DNA of 64,000 bases from positions 1 through 64,000 of the forward strand of contig JASKOT010000024.1 of the NCBI GenBank assembly GCA_032158125.1. Reading direction: 5' to 3'. Shown in pieces: positions 32,917 to 44,900 of the stretch (positions within the stretch are counted from its first letter, which is position 1; the number at the start of each line of letters is the position of its first letter). The translations under genes and the position numbers were made by a program. The stretch comes from Papiliotrema nemorosa (lineage: Eukaryota; Basidiomycota; Tremellomycetes; Tremellales; Rhynchogastremaceae). Below the pieces are notes generated by a model. The model had not been told where the DNA came from. It worked only from the letters and a program-made list of their open reading frames with translations, and made no database searches.

Positions 32917-33852
32917 ATGTTCGCCTCGTCTTCCACATCCCTTCGAGCGATCTCTGCGCTCCCATCTCATTCATCTAGATGCTTCGTAAGCTTTTGTGAT
33001 CCCATTGGTGATATAGCTTACCCGTATAGTCCACCTCAGCCACCGCTCTCGCCAAGAGGAAGGAAATGGTCGAGCTGTTAGCACCGGTTCAAGGGATCGG
33101 TATGAAAGGTGCGTGTATCCTTATTGATGCCTACGCATGGGCTGATACAGCTAGGTGACCGAGTCATGGTTTCTCCGGGATATGCTCGAAACGGGTTGGT
33201 ACCGCGCCGATTGGCACGATGGGTTCCAAATTGGCGTTGGTTCAGGATCACTCCCTTCCGAGTTTCTCGAGCAGATGTGAGTTTTGTCAATATCACCCCT
33301 GCGCCGTGATCGTCACATAGTATCATTATCCAATTGCCACATCTTTCGTCCAAGGACGAGTCTAGCGATACCTGACATCCTGTGTGGACACTGCTCAATC
33401 GATCGGCAGCTGACTTGGTCCAGAAGGTTAAAGGTTCAAAAGCCTCCAACGTAAGAGAAGATCTACTTTCCATCGACGCACCTTCCAAAGCCCAATTTGC
33501 CGCTCAAAGAGCCCGCGAAAAGGCCGAAAGAGAAGCTCTCGAACCTACACCTCAAGATTTACTCGATCGATTATTCCTGTTACCTACCGAATTGGTATTT
33601 ACAGAGAGAACGACAGACGACCAACAGACTTTACATGGGTCTGTCACTTTGGCCAACGTATCGCAGAGGTTGATAGAGTTCGACTTGAAGGAGAATGAAG
33701 TTGGAGTAGAGTGGCAGGACGAGGTTGAAGGAGCGAGAATGAAGAGTATTGGAGAGAGGAAAGCCTGGGTTGGTATAAAGGGTAAAGGCAAGGAGAGGGT
33801 ATCGATAGTTGTCAAGGTCATCTCGGCGGTGGAGGAGCCTCATGTGGCCTGA
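32917..33852 (+). CDS. MRPL50: Mitochondrial large-subunit ribosomal protein bL9m
   Basis: Start MFASSSTSLRAISALPSHSS at 32917, a Ser/Arg-rich N-terminus typical of a mitochondrial targeting sequence. After an intron (GTAAGC to CGTATAG) comes the bacterial L9 N-domain signature: VELLAPVQGIGMK, then across an intron GDRVMVSPGYARNGLVPRRLA. A fungal-specific region follows (WRWFRITPFRVSRAD, YHYPIATSFVQGR), then KVKGSKASNVREDL and a C-terminal domain ending VISAVEEPHVA at 33852. Joining the last two parts seems to require an intron with a weak GTCTAG donor and a GTCCAG acceptor (about 33362-33425). The L9 motif is clear; the middle splice is less so. Confidence 0.78.
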
Positions 33853-34329
33853 GCAGTGTATGCTTCTCGGAGTGTTTGAGAAGGATGCACATGATGACTT
33901 TGCGGCCGACGGATGGGCTCGAAGTATTCTCATCATGCGTCGGATTTGAGCCTTTGACGAGTCTCCGTTGTGTTGAAGATCAGACCAGAGACAAGTATTC
34001 AGAGACTCTGACGGGCTGTCCTCTACACGACATACCACTCCAACGCCTTTTACATTTCGCGTACCACATTTCCGTCAAATCTCAGTGACAGACTGCACCG
34101 AATTGCTGCTCCCGCACGGTACTATCTCTATGTGGTGCATATTTTCCGAACAAGAAAGCCCGCAACCAGGGCGTAGTCGATATGATGGGATGATACGGTA
34201 AGATTAGGTCTCAGAATAAACACTCTGCCATCTCCTCCACTCCTGCACATTTCATCTGCAATGCAATCGGCGCCTCCTTCAGTCTATGATCCTTTGAAAT
34301 TGTCCATTCTTGGTAGGTATTTAGAACCC
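33853..34329. other. Convergent intergenic region
   Basis: About 480 nt between bL9m and the NADH dehydrogenase stop. No coding frame with recognisable content and no repeat noticed. Confidence 0.4.
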
Positions 34330-36535
34330 TTATTCCCTCGAGACATCACTGCCTCATCAGCTGATTGCGCAACAAGTGAAACCACGCCACGCACCGTCCA
34401 AAGAGCTTGACCTTGGCCCAATCAGCCAAGACAAGAGTCCTGTTTCGGACAGAGTACAAGGTGGAAACGTAGGCCGATCGCCAGAACAACATGGCGGCTC
34501 CACCTCCAGAAGCAAAGTTACCGTTGAAGAAGGGCAGGTCGGCAATGGCCTTTTCTGAACCAATGTATCTGTGCAATTAGTACATTGCCTTGATGTCGCA
34601 TCTTGAAACTTACGCAAGCGAACCCTGGTGAGAGTAGTGGAAGGGAGTGACCTTGGAGGCTCGGTTGAGCTTCTTGACCAGTCCTTCAATCTCGGCTGGG
34701 TCGGCGTTACCGCTAGCTCGGAGGGCTTTCAGTTGAGCTTCAAGCTTGTTCTTTTGGCCGAGCTTGCCGAACATTTGAGCGAGGTAGATACCCTGTTGAC
34801 TGGCAACTTGGGCAGTTGGGGCGTACTGCGTAGCGGTACAGTCACCGACGGCGTAGGTGCCCTGGGCGCCGAGAAGCGCAAGGTAGTCGTCCACAACGAG
34901 ACCTCGTCGTTGAGTTTGGGTGTCAGGAAGCTTGTTCATCAAGTTTCGGGTGATCTGTCGGGAAGTGTTACCGGTAGCCCAGACCAAGAGACCGTAAGGA
35001 ATGTCCTTGATCTCCTTGTTGGCATCCTGGACAGTGACGCTGGTGGGTCCGACATCCTTGACCATGGTTCGAGTGAGAACGTCAATCTTGTTGGATCGGA
35101 ACTGGTTCTCGGTGTATTGAATGAGCTGTTTGGAGAAGGCGGGCAGGACGTTGGGGAGTGCTTCAATGAGGGTGATCTTGAGTCGGTCGGCGATTTCAGG
35201 GTACCACTTTTTCAAGTCATCCTAGATGATCAGCCACGCAGGAATTGTGAGACGAGGCATGCTCACAATCAGGAAATCGTGGAGCTCTCCGGCGTACTCG
35301 ACACCGGTTGGTCCACCACCGACAACGACCATGTGCATCAATCGGTCAATCTCAGCCTGGGGTTGATCTTTGAAAGCGGCAGTCTCGATACCTAGGGTCA
35401 ACTCTGATACCGGTGACACCGACATCGAGGTGACTCACAGTCTAGCAGCTTTGTCCTGATCTTGTCGGCATCGCTGAGCTCTTTGAGGAAACAAGCATGC
35501 TCTGGGACACCCTTGATACCGAATGTCTGGTTCTCGCATCCGACGGCGTAGACGAGGTAGTCGTAAGGGATAGTGACGGCTCCGGCGGCTCCTCGAGTGT
35601 CCGACAAGTCTGGATTGTCAATGGAGTCCCGAGCGAGATTTTGCTAGCTCACCTTGGAAAGTGACAGTCTTCTTGAGCGGGTCGACCTCTTGAGCTTCAG
35701 CCTCGTACACCGCGACCTTTCTCTTCTTGTGTCGGGTAATGTATCGAGTAGGTTGGATGATACTCCTGTTCTCGAGGGTACCGACGGTGACGGAGGGGAG
35801 GAGAGGAGTGAAGAGGAAGTAGTTTCGAGGAGAGACAACGACGACGTTGAATTCATCCGTGTCGAGGTTTTTCAAGAACGAGGTTGCACCCCAACCTGAA
35901 CCGAGGACGACCAAGGTCGGCTTGGACGGGTCATTGTCGAGTTGGTCTCCCGGGTGGACATCCTTCTGGGTGACTAGACGCGTTAGCAGGTCTCCAAAGA
36001 GGCGATATGGCGTGAGATGAGATTCCCCATGAACGGGGGATTTATTCCAAATGGACGTTTTTGATAGCGAGGAGAATTCGTGCTTACCATAGAGGAAAGC
36101 ACCCGTAGCAGTGAGCAGGACGACCAATGTAGCTCGGCCAAAGTTCTGCAAGAATCTCCTCCATCGCGTCAAGACGTATGGCTGTATGCGTGTCAGCGAT
36201 GTTTGCAAGCGAGGGGGATGGAGATAAGACGTCGTCGCTGCTTTTTTTTCGAAGCCGCGTCTGGAAATTGAGGAGAAAGCGGACTTACCTTGGGGGTGAT
36301 GACCTCTGCGCCCTTGGGCAACTCGGACTGAGGAGGGATGTTGGAAGAAGCATTGGCTCGTCGATAAGAGGTGGAGAAGGTGGTCGAGGGGATGAAAGCA
36401 GGGGCGGGTCGGACGACGAGGGGAGTAGCTCTAGGCAAGACTGAGGCTCGAGCCAGGATCGGAGATCGGGCTGTAAACGCGTCAACAATCAGCTCGCCTT
36501 GGATGCATGGACGCACCAATCTGTCGGAGAGCCAT
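34330..36535 (-). CDS. NDE1: Type II (rotenone-insensitive) NADH:ubiquinone oxidoreductase, mitochondrial
   Basis: A single-chain FAD enzyme that passes electrons from NADH to ubiquinone without pumping protons, on the mitochondrial inner membrane. Start MALRQI at 36535, then an Arg/Ala-rich presequence ([20 protein letters not shown]). A hydrophobic stretch ([15 protein letters not shown]) precedes the FAD Rossmann motif [16 protein letters not shown]. Further on come [33 protein letters not shown], the second (NADH) motif [16 protein letters not shown], and [10 protein letters not shown] for FAD binding. The C-terminal membrane-anchoring part includes [19 protein letters not shown] and ends KLFGRDVSRE at 34330 after a GTGCGT intron. 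No EF-hand insertion is seen. The transmembrane stretch after the presequence favours an external (NDE) enzyme, but an internal one is possible. Confidence 0.9.
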
Positions 36536-37825
36536 GTTGACTATTCTCGGTGGATAGTCTGACTGACTGAGAGGAGGGAGGGAGGTGGTGTGTGAGGAAG
36601 AGGTAGGATGAGAAATTGGGATTTCCAGGTGACTGACTGACTTTTGGGCGACTGGCTGATTTGGGTAAATCTCCCTCCCCCTTCTTCCCCCTCTCTCGCC
36701 CCGAAGTCGTGCGCCCCAGCGGAGGATACCGGCGGTTATATATTCCCACGTGGCAAATCTCCTCCATCACTCGAGTCAACATCGGTCCGTGATTCCGGAA
36801 CATCGGACATATCTCAGCTCTCAGCGACCGACAATGCATACATGTCCGTCCCGAATGGAGACACGACAAGCAGTCGCGTCGAAGAGACTTGAAGCATTTT
36901 GCAGGCAAGATTTGCTCGAATGTCCGCGAAACAGAAAAAAAGCCTCTTGTTTCTCTTTCGATGCTGCCGCGAGTCGGCATCCAGCGCGGGGTATAAACCG
37001 AACCTCCAAATCCCCGAGCGACTCGATTGCGTCTTGCAGCCATCTTCACTGTACAACGCGCGACTGCGGGTGATGATCCATAACGGACCTTTGATGACAC
37101 TCAAAAGCTCGATCCTGTTTGTGAGACGTGAACCATCCTTTCCTCCTTATGATTTGCAAAACATAGCAGACATCTAGCCAAAAGCGCGTCTCGACGCGTT
37201 CGGTACATCTTTGAAGCAAAGGATATCCTTCTAATGTGATCAATCCAGGCGGTGCCTAAACAGCGATCGGACCACCTGGCAGAGAGCGCCAAAGGATTTT
37301 TCGGACGATCAATTCGGGTTTGGGTGATCAACACAAGGAAAAACATATGATGTTCCTCACGAACAAGAAGCGTGAGGCCCAGATGTGCGGGTCGTAGCCT
37401 GGATCATGCACAGATCACTGAAGACCAGGAGAGCGAGACAACATGGACCGACCTCCAACGGATCAGCTCGTTCGTTGTCGCCCTTTGGCGCTTCCATGAA
37501 GGAGTGGCCCGGATGCGAGCATCTTCTCCTCGATCGCTGATTGCGCGGTCAGTGCTGAGATTCCGTAATGTCAAGAATCACTGACGACTATTCACACAGA
37601 GACCATTCCATCAAGCATCCAAGTCATCGCCAAGGATCCTTCCATGCATTCGAAAGGTCATTTGACATCGGTCCTTCACACAGGTACATCCTTGCAAGGT
37701 TGGTACAGATTCTTTACTCGCTAGAGCCTTCATACAACTAGCTATAAGAGGAGTCATGAGCAAGACTATGATCCCACCACGAAGTCCACGCACATCCCCC
37801 CAGTCCTCCCAGAAGGCATCGCAAC
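36536..37825. other. Divergent region between NDE1 and the dioxygenase gene
   Basis: About 1.29 kb. It includes CCACGTGG at 36746-36753 next to a TATATATT string at 36737-36744, upstream of NDE1. Overlapping frames (for example 36489-37100 minus) show no domain. The right half should be the promoter of the oxygenase gene. Confidence 0.45.
36746..36753. promoter_or_regulatory. CCACGTGG palindrome upstream of NDE1
   Basis: An 8-bp palindrome with CACGTG core about 210 nt upstream of the NDE1 start and adjacent to a TATATATT sequence. A candidate bHLH site by motif only. Confidence 0.45.
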
Positions 37826-39082
37826 ATGAAAGATCTCCCGTCAATCAACATTGCGCCGTACCACCCTTCAACCTACTCCACTTACTCCGAAACAGCTCGA
37901 GCGGAAACGGCAGAAGCTCTTCATGTAGCTTGTCGAGATGTGGGATTTTTCTATCTCCAAATCGATCAATTCATTCCCATTTCCAAGATGGATCGAATTC
38001 TCGAGAAAGGTAGAGCTTTCTTCAAGCAATCTCCAGAGGAAAAGGAGAGAGTACATGATCCGCTCAATCGGGCTAGAGGTGAGTGGATTTCATCTGGAAC
38101 GACGTCAGAGGTTAATAATGTTCCAGGTTGGCAGCGAATGAACGAGGAGATCACCCTGGGCATGGAAGATCACCACGAGTCTTTCGATATTTACGCGTCG
38201 CAAGACAAGCTCAGAGGAGTTCCTAATGCCGAAACCATCCTGGGAGGGGAGAACCTCTGGCCAAAACACCCGGAAGGCTGGCAAGGCGAGGTAGACATGT
38301 GGGTCACGGAGATGTGTGTTGTGGGCATGGCTTTGATGAAAGCCATGGCGGATGGTTTAGGGATGACCGCGGATGAATGGGCGGGGTTTGAAAGGCTGAT
38401 TGATGATCCATTCTGGATTGTCAGGTTTATCGGTGAGTTGGTCTGTACCTTGCGAGTCTCCACAAGGATGAGCTTATTCCAGGATACCCACCTCTGCCCA
38501 ATGATCACCTGGGATTGAGCATTGGCGAGCACAGGGACTTTGGCTGCTTGACGTGAGTCTGCAGATTAGTCTGGTGTCAGTCATCGAGTTGATGGGATCA
38601 GCCTGCTACATGCCGATCCTACACCTGGCGCACTTCAGGTTCTTCTCCGGGAAACCGAGACAAATTCCCCGCCTTCACATGCTGATACATCGATAGTCAG
38701 CCCCATCAACCTCTCCCCTCTTTCGCAGATCAAGCACCCCGAGACGCCTTCTGGGGAGTGGATCTCCCCTGTTGCCAAACCGGGTAGTATCATTGTCAAC
38801 ATTGGTTCCATGTGGGAAAAATGGACCGGCGGGCTGTACCCCTCCACCGTGCATCGGGTCATCCACCTGGGAGACACTTATCGACTCTCCATCCCCTTCT
38901 TCTACGAACCAAACTTCGACGCCGAGGTGATGTTGCTCGAAGCTGCGAAGAGAAAAGGTAGAGAGGAAGCTGGGTATCGCGTAGGTAGCGGTGATTTGGG
39001 TAGAGACGTCGGGAATGAGAAGATCTATGGTGAACATCTTTATGAGAGGATCTCGTATTCTATTGCGAGTTTCAAGAATTGA
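37826..39082 (+). CDS. 2-oxoglutarate/Fe(II)-dependent oxygenase (isopenicillin N synthase-like)
   Basis: Start MKDLPSINIAPYHPST at 37826. The N-terminal DIOX_N-type domain includes CRDVGFFYLQI and FFKQSPEEKERVHD. The double-stranded beta-helix core has the metal ligands HRD in SIGEHRDFGCLTLLHAD (formed across an intron) and the distal His in STVHRVIHLG, followed by the 2-oxoglutarate-binding R-x-S in YRLSIPFFYEPN. At least two introns are removed, after FWIVRFI (GTGAGT) and after GCLT (GTGAGT). The product ends ISYSIASFKN. Such fungal enzymes hydroxylate or desaturate small molecules; the substrate cannot be told. No neighbouring secondary-metabolism gene suggests a cluster. Confidence 0.88.
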
Positions 39083-40033
39083 AGAGGGGAGACCACAATA
39101 CAAGGGCTCGAAGGGAAAGACGACCTGTACAGAATGTCATGCATAGCCTTTTGCATGGTGATGTGACCTTCAAGAGCGGTCTAGCTGATTGACAATTGCT
39201 AAAACGTGACGAAGTGGCAGCGTTTCCCCTGAGCGCGTTTCGGTGTTTTGTGTTCCGTAGTTTTGAGTTACGGGGGTGCATGACGCAGAAAGGTCGGGAC
39301 CATCAGCAGAATCTAGTGATGATTCGAGACCTTGAAAGTCTCACTGAAATATGCTAAAGCCTAGAGGACAGAAGCAACATGACACCAGATACAAACGGGC
39401 AAGTCGAGTGTATCAGTGCGTGCACTGGAGTTCTTTCACCCGGAGTAACTAGCGCTACTCGCGGGTGACGATCACATTCAAGTGGCAAAGTGAAACACGT
39501 TGCTGGTGCCCAAAAATAGTCCCCGCAGTTTGTTTGGTCAGTGGCAAAATGGTGCCCTGAAACAAGACGTCAAATGTGGGGGGATGAGTCGCCACTCGAG
39601 GCGGGACATCCAAGCGATCCAGGTCTTAAAATAGCCACCCACCCCCCCCCTTTCCTTTCACCCATCCAGGATGGTCAGAGACCGTCAACGCGTAGACCCA
39701 ACAGAGAAAAAAAAACACCGCCTCGAGCGATCCCATCCAACAACATCTCTATCCTTCGATCTCGACCTTTTCTTTCATCCTTCGACTCATCTACCTTTCC
39801 GTCTCTTCTCTTCGCATTTCTTTGCATTGCACCTCGAACGACTGCTAATCTCCGACTCCTTGACGACCACGACGATCTCCACCATCACATCGTGAGTGTT
39901 CCATCCGATCCCAGACGCTCCTTTGATTTCCTCAACCCGTATCCATTTTGCACCAATGCAGACCTCTCTTTTGTCCATTGCCCTACCTAACATTGCTCCA
40001 TTCGGCTCAACCACTGACAAGACCAGCTTCAAA
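39083..40033. other. Long upstream region of the GPI glycoprotein gene
   Basis: About 950 nt. It contains an imperfect hairpin at 39436-39468 (TCACCCGGAGTA facing TACTCGCGGGTGA around TAGCGCTA), a C run at 39642-39650, an A run near 39710, and strongly CT-rich sequence to about 39880, the typical look of a promoter and leader of a highly expressed fungal gene. No gene is supported. Confidence 0.5.
39436..39468. repeat. Imperfect inverted repeat (hairpin)
   Basis: TCACCC-GGAGTA and TACTC-GC-GGGTGA pair with one small bulge around the palindrome TAGCGCTA. It lies in non-coding DNA about 570 nt before the glycoprotein ATG. Confidence 0.45.
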
Positions 40034-41410
40034 ATGTTCACTCAAGCAATCGCCGCCGCCGCTTTGGTCGCCGGTGTGGCCCGAGCTCAGGTCACCGCTA
40101 CCGGCACCATGGGTGTCACCAGTGAGTTTACATGACAAGGCTCTGCATGATCAGGGCTTCATCTGATTCGTAGACCCTCCCCAGGCCACCATGGGTACTG
40201 CCATCAACCAGACCTCGATGGCTCGACTCATCTCCCTCAACAGCATCAACGACTTGTACGTGTTTGCTTCTTAACGCGTAAAGACCAGAGACTGATCCCT
40301 TAGCTGTCTTTTCGCTCCTCCAGAGCCCAACTCGGTCATCGGTAACACTGAGCAAGAGGAGGTCGCTTGGTGTGTCCGTAAGTAGCATCGTATCATCAAT
40401 CACGCTCTTGTTGACAGAATAGAACCCCGAAACGACGCTCGAGTCATTCCCGACGGAACTTTCACCGCAGTCCACTTTGTCAAAACCCCTCTGTACTGGC
40501 AAATCCAGGGTCTCGGTGACTTGACCAAGATCAACATTGCTTCCGGTGATGAGGGAGGAGAGCTCGACCCACACGGTGCCACCGGTGACGGAAACCCCAT
40601 CGGTGGAAACGTTACCACTAACGCTACCGGTTCCGATGTCTCGTATGAGGAGTGGATGAAGTGAGCCATCATCTTTTTTGGCGATTGAATGCTAATCGTA
40701 CAGCTACATGTCGTACAACCAATTCTGTCTCCGAATCTGTATTGCCGAGAACTCTACCTACTCTGCCGCTCAAGAATGTCAACACACCCTTGACGAGATG
40801 GGATGCAACTGGGTCATGCCCGGAGAGTGAGTCGATTCGCCACATGCCAGATCGAGCGACAGCGCTGATTGTCAGCTACACCGACAACTCGTTCACCGAG
40901 TGCGAGGCCGACGCTGCCTACCCACCAGGTATCTACCCTCAAGCCGGCGGATCCACCTCTACCTTTGCTCAACGATACACTGGTACCTACACCGCGTCTG
41001 ATGGATCTACCAACCTCTGGACCGTTGGTCAAACCGTCACTCCATCAGCCGCCTACTCTACTCCCGCCTCCTCCAACTGTATCACCTACTCGACCGTCTC
41101 GAACGGTATCGCTTCGCTCGCCGTCTCTGGTGGATCCAGCGCCTCGATGTCTTCCGGCATGTCGGGATCTTCTGCTTCTGCCACTGCCTCTGCTTCGGGC
41201 AGCGGTTCCAGCGGTGCCAGCGGTGCTGCCAACGCCGTCGCTTCTTCCGCCAAGTCGGGTGCTTCAGCAGTCTCTGGATCGGCCTCATCGGCTTCTGCTT
41301 CCACAGGTGCAGCATTCGCCCGGGCTCCGGGAGCCAACTACGGTACCGTTTTCGGCGGTGTTCTCTCGGTCGTTGCCGTCATGGCTGGTGCCGGTGCTTT
41401 GTTGCTCTAG
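40034..41410 (+). CDS. Secreted GPI-anchored glycoprotein (Mp88 / macrophage-activating glycoprotein-like)
   Basis: Start MFTQAIAAAALVAGVARAQV at 40034, a clear signal peptide with cleavage expected after ARA. The mature domain contains paired cysteines in CLFAPPEPNSVIGNTEQEEV, AWCVQ, FCLRICIAENST, ECQHTLDEMGCNW and FTECEADAAYPPG, a pattern I associate with the basidiomycete family often labelled macrophage-activating glycoprotein. It is followed by a Ser/Ala/Gly-rich stalk of about 80 residues and a C-terminal hydrophobic segment (TVFGGVLSVVAVMAGAGALL), the usual GPI attachment layout. About five short introns. Likely located at the cell surface or wall. The family name is from memory of motifs. 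Confidence 0.78.
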
Positions 41411-41914
41411 GCGGATCATGTTGATTCTCGTTTCCCTCATCTCCGTATCCCGACACGCATATCAGCAAGGTTCCGTAACCCACACACTCATTGATGATTT
41501 GTCAGTAGCACGTCCTATTCGATCAGTATCATGACATGCACACGATGGACTCTTTCTGACTCATGGTGCATCTTCTCTCACCGATGTGCACAGCCTCCGC
41601 AGGAAATTGAGGTGGGACTTATCGGCGGAGGCCGAAATAGGGTGATATAACGATGCTGTGCGGGGTAGTGGACCTCACCCAGCTGCATGCACCTCGCTCA
41701 ATACCATCGATAGGTCATTGCAAGCACAGATTGTACCCATAGGTCGCTTGTGCGCCATCAAGTCGGGCTGCACAATCACTCTTATCAGGCAGCGACATTC
41801 TCTTGCCCGTGTAGACTCCCTGTGCGTCATAAGGGGAAAGAGGGGGTTGATCCTCGTCGAAACAACAATTTCAACCATCCCCTCACCCCTCTTTGCTCGG
41901 ACTAGAGGAGCAAA
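41411..41914. other. Intergenic region upstream of CAF120
   Basis: About 500 nt. It contains the 8-bp inverted repeat GCCTCCGC (41593) and GCGGAGGC (41625) near the end of the glycoprotein transcript. No gene is seen. Confidence 0.4.
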
Positions 41915-44900
41915 ATGTTCAAGTCGAGGAGATCATCTCAACCTACCGTCTCCCCCCTCGCACCTCCTCCTGCATCTACGTATAACCCCAATCGACCGCC
42001 ATCACAACATCCTGCAGGTCAGCAGTACCCTCATCAATCCCAATTTCAACCACAGCCCCATCCGGGACAGCCGAGAATGAATTCTATGGGTCGCGGTGAT
42101 GGTCAACGCTTCTCTCCAGGGTCTATGAACCCGAACGATGAACTACATAGAATCGGCACCAACGGGACGATGGGTACAATGGATGGAAGTGTCAGCTCAA
42201 AGTCGGAGAAGCGTCGATCGGGCTTCTTTGGATTCGGCAAGAAGGACAAACATAAGGACAAGGATCAGCTCAAGGAAGAGGTGAGTCTTATCCTGTGCCT
42301 CGTGTCGAGGGGAAGCTGATTGCGATTCCAACTATCAGATCCAACCTCGTCCCTCGTCATTCTCCATCGATAGACCGGCTACTCATCTCCATGCTCCCGT
42401 CAGACCAGAAGATCAACGAAGTCCTGAACCTGGGTTTATACCTCCTCCATCTATGTCTGACCGATATCCCCGCCCTCAACCCAACCAGGGCGATTTCGGC
42501 GGTTCACCTCCCCCGGGTCATCGAAATCAAAACGGTTCACCCCTCGGTCAAGGACATTTCCAGGGTCAAGCAGCAGTTTCAAATCAGCGAGCCGTTTCCT
42601 CGCCTCAATCTCCCCCGCCCAACGGAGATTTCGGAACTGGAACCCCACAGGCGTTCCCAAAGAGCCAGAGTATGGGTTTCGCGCCTCGACCAGGACATCA
42701 AAATGCAAGTGTGCCAGAGACACATCCTTATCGAGGTTTCCTCAACGCTCAAGAGGAGAAAGCCGCTCTATCGAACGATTCGGCTCAACGGAATGTCTCT
42801 CGATCCAACTCTATGCCGCTGGACCAGATCAACGGAGGCTTAAACGATCAGCCAAAGGGCACCCCGCCCCCGATAGAGAAGGAAACAATGAGGGGATCGC
42901 CTTCGTTTGACAGGATCAAATCTGCAGAGTCTGGGGGACCACCTCCGTCATGGCTCAAGCAATTCGATACCATTGTCGAGCTGATCGGACTGCAGCCGCA
43001 GAAAACCTATGTCGCCAGTCCGCCAGAATTGGAGATGATCTTGGCGAGGACGAGCGCGGGAGGGCAACCAAAGTCAGTCAATTATCGTGAAGGGGATCAG
43101 GGCTCACAGATAGACAAGGACAACCTGGGAGTGCGTCTAATGATTGGGACAGCGTTTGGCTCCAACTTTCCGGTATCTCCCTATGTGAGTCGATGCGGTG
43201 ACGGTCGTCCACAGAAGTGGCTGACTCAATAGCCATGTGGTCTATGAAGGAGACTCGAGCAGCGGCTGCCAAAGCCGAAAAAGTCCCTCCGACCTACTTC
43301 AATATCACAGACTCTTCACTCGAGACACTGGCACCCTTACCTCCCCCACCTCACAGACCCAAATCTCACCCTCATCACTTTGTCTTTGGCCTCAACACCG
43401 CTGGTTCAAACCGGCTGCTCTTCTCCTGTCCGACCGAAAGAGATCTGGCCAAGTGGTCCACCGGTCTTCGGCTTGCCGCTTGGGAAAGAGCGCGCCTAGA
43501 GGAAATCTACACCGGCCACTTGATCAAGGCTGGCGGAAGGGAGCCAAAGATCGAGCTAGTCCGGGGCCGGATGGAAGGTTGGGTCAGAGTTCGGGTCATG
43601 GGTGGGACAGATTGGAAAAGGCTATGGTTGGTCATTTCCACGCCCAACGCGCCCGAGGACAAGGAAGAAGAGAAGAAGAATAGAAGAAGGAGTATCTTTG
43701 GGTTTGGCGATAAAGAGAAAGAGGTTGTGCAGGAGCCGAACACTGGGATCTCGATGGCTAGCTTTTACCTCGAACCAAGGACGTCCAAGAACAAGACGAG
43801 CATCGCTGTACTCACTGTGACGGATATCACCCAAGCGTAAGCTATCACATGCCTTGCTGTCATGAGTCGACGAGCTAATGAGGCAGTTATGCCGTCTTCC
43901 CGGAGCGACTCGAGGTCATTGCTCAAAGCAACCTCATGAAAGTCGTTGGCCGAGTTGGCGGTGATCTCGTCACCATCGAGGGCCGAGTGAGAGAGTCAGG
44001 TTGGGCGTTGATCATGCCAGAGACGCCGGAAGCTGGGGCTGGTACACCTCCCCCTCAAGCTCCTCTTGCCAACATGATGAAATGGGTCACAGGTCAGTTA
44101 ATCCGCACAGTCGAAGGTGTAGCTGATGTGTCAGGTTTCCATGATGTCTTTGGGCTGTATGGACGACCTGATAGGTACAATTGGGACACACAAGATCCGC
44201 GAAGTCTGTTCTTCGCTTACCCAAGAGGACCCGATCGTTCTGTAAATAGTCCTTACTCAGGCAATGTCAATCGCTAATCCTGCAGCGACTCTTCCTCGAT
44301 CTCGACGATGCATTGCAGTCCGACTTCCGCATCAGTAGCTTACCAGTCTTCCGACGACAATATGCAGAGATCACTCAACGTAAGCTTGCGGGTCCGATCG
44401 AGCAGTACGGAGAGGACGAGAAGAACCCCACGCCGCGAACAGAGGGATCTTACCGATTGCCCCCGCTCCAGTTTGGCGAGCCGTCTCCTGCTGTCTCTCA
44501 TGAGAGCGGCTTGCCCAGATCTCTCACCCCGATCACCGAGAGGACGGATATTGCGAGCAGGACCAATTCGACTCGAACCGCTGGTAGCAATTTCTACATG
44601 AATGAACGCAAAGTCAGCGACGGTCCGCCTACGAAACAAAGCAGTGGAGCCTCGTCGAAGCACATGGCAGGAGCTAGCGGCGAAGAGCGCCTCGCCCCGA
44701 TCTCTGATAGTACCGAGAATTTCGGCCAGTATACTGAGGAGCCTGTAGCGGGCCAGACTTTGCCTGACACCACACCTACCACGGTCGAGTCGAGCACCGC
44801 TCACACATCATGGTCGCAATCGACGGGTCAGACACCTGGTGTCAACGAGACGAGTCCACTCAACTTCCCTGTACCTGCGCAGCCAAGTAGATCTGGCTCA

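Noticed and set aside
32750..33852. bL9m reading frames as two separate small genes
   Set aside because: Phase-consistent splicing joins the targeting sequence, the L9 motif and the C-terminal part into one mitochondrial ribosomal protein.
40034..44277. A secondary-metabolite or surface-glycoprotein cluster around the dioxygenase and glycoprotein genes
   Set aside because: The neighbours are respiratory and CCR4-NOT-type housekeeping genes; no synthase, transporter or regulator supports a cluster.
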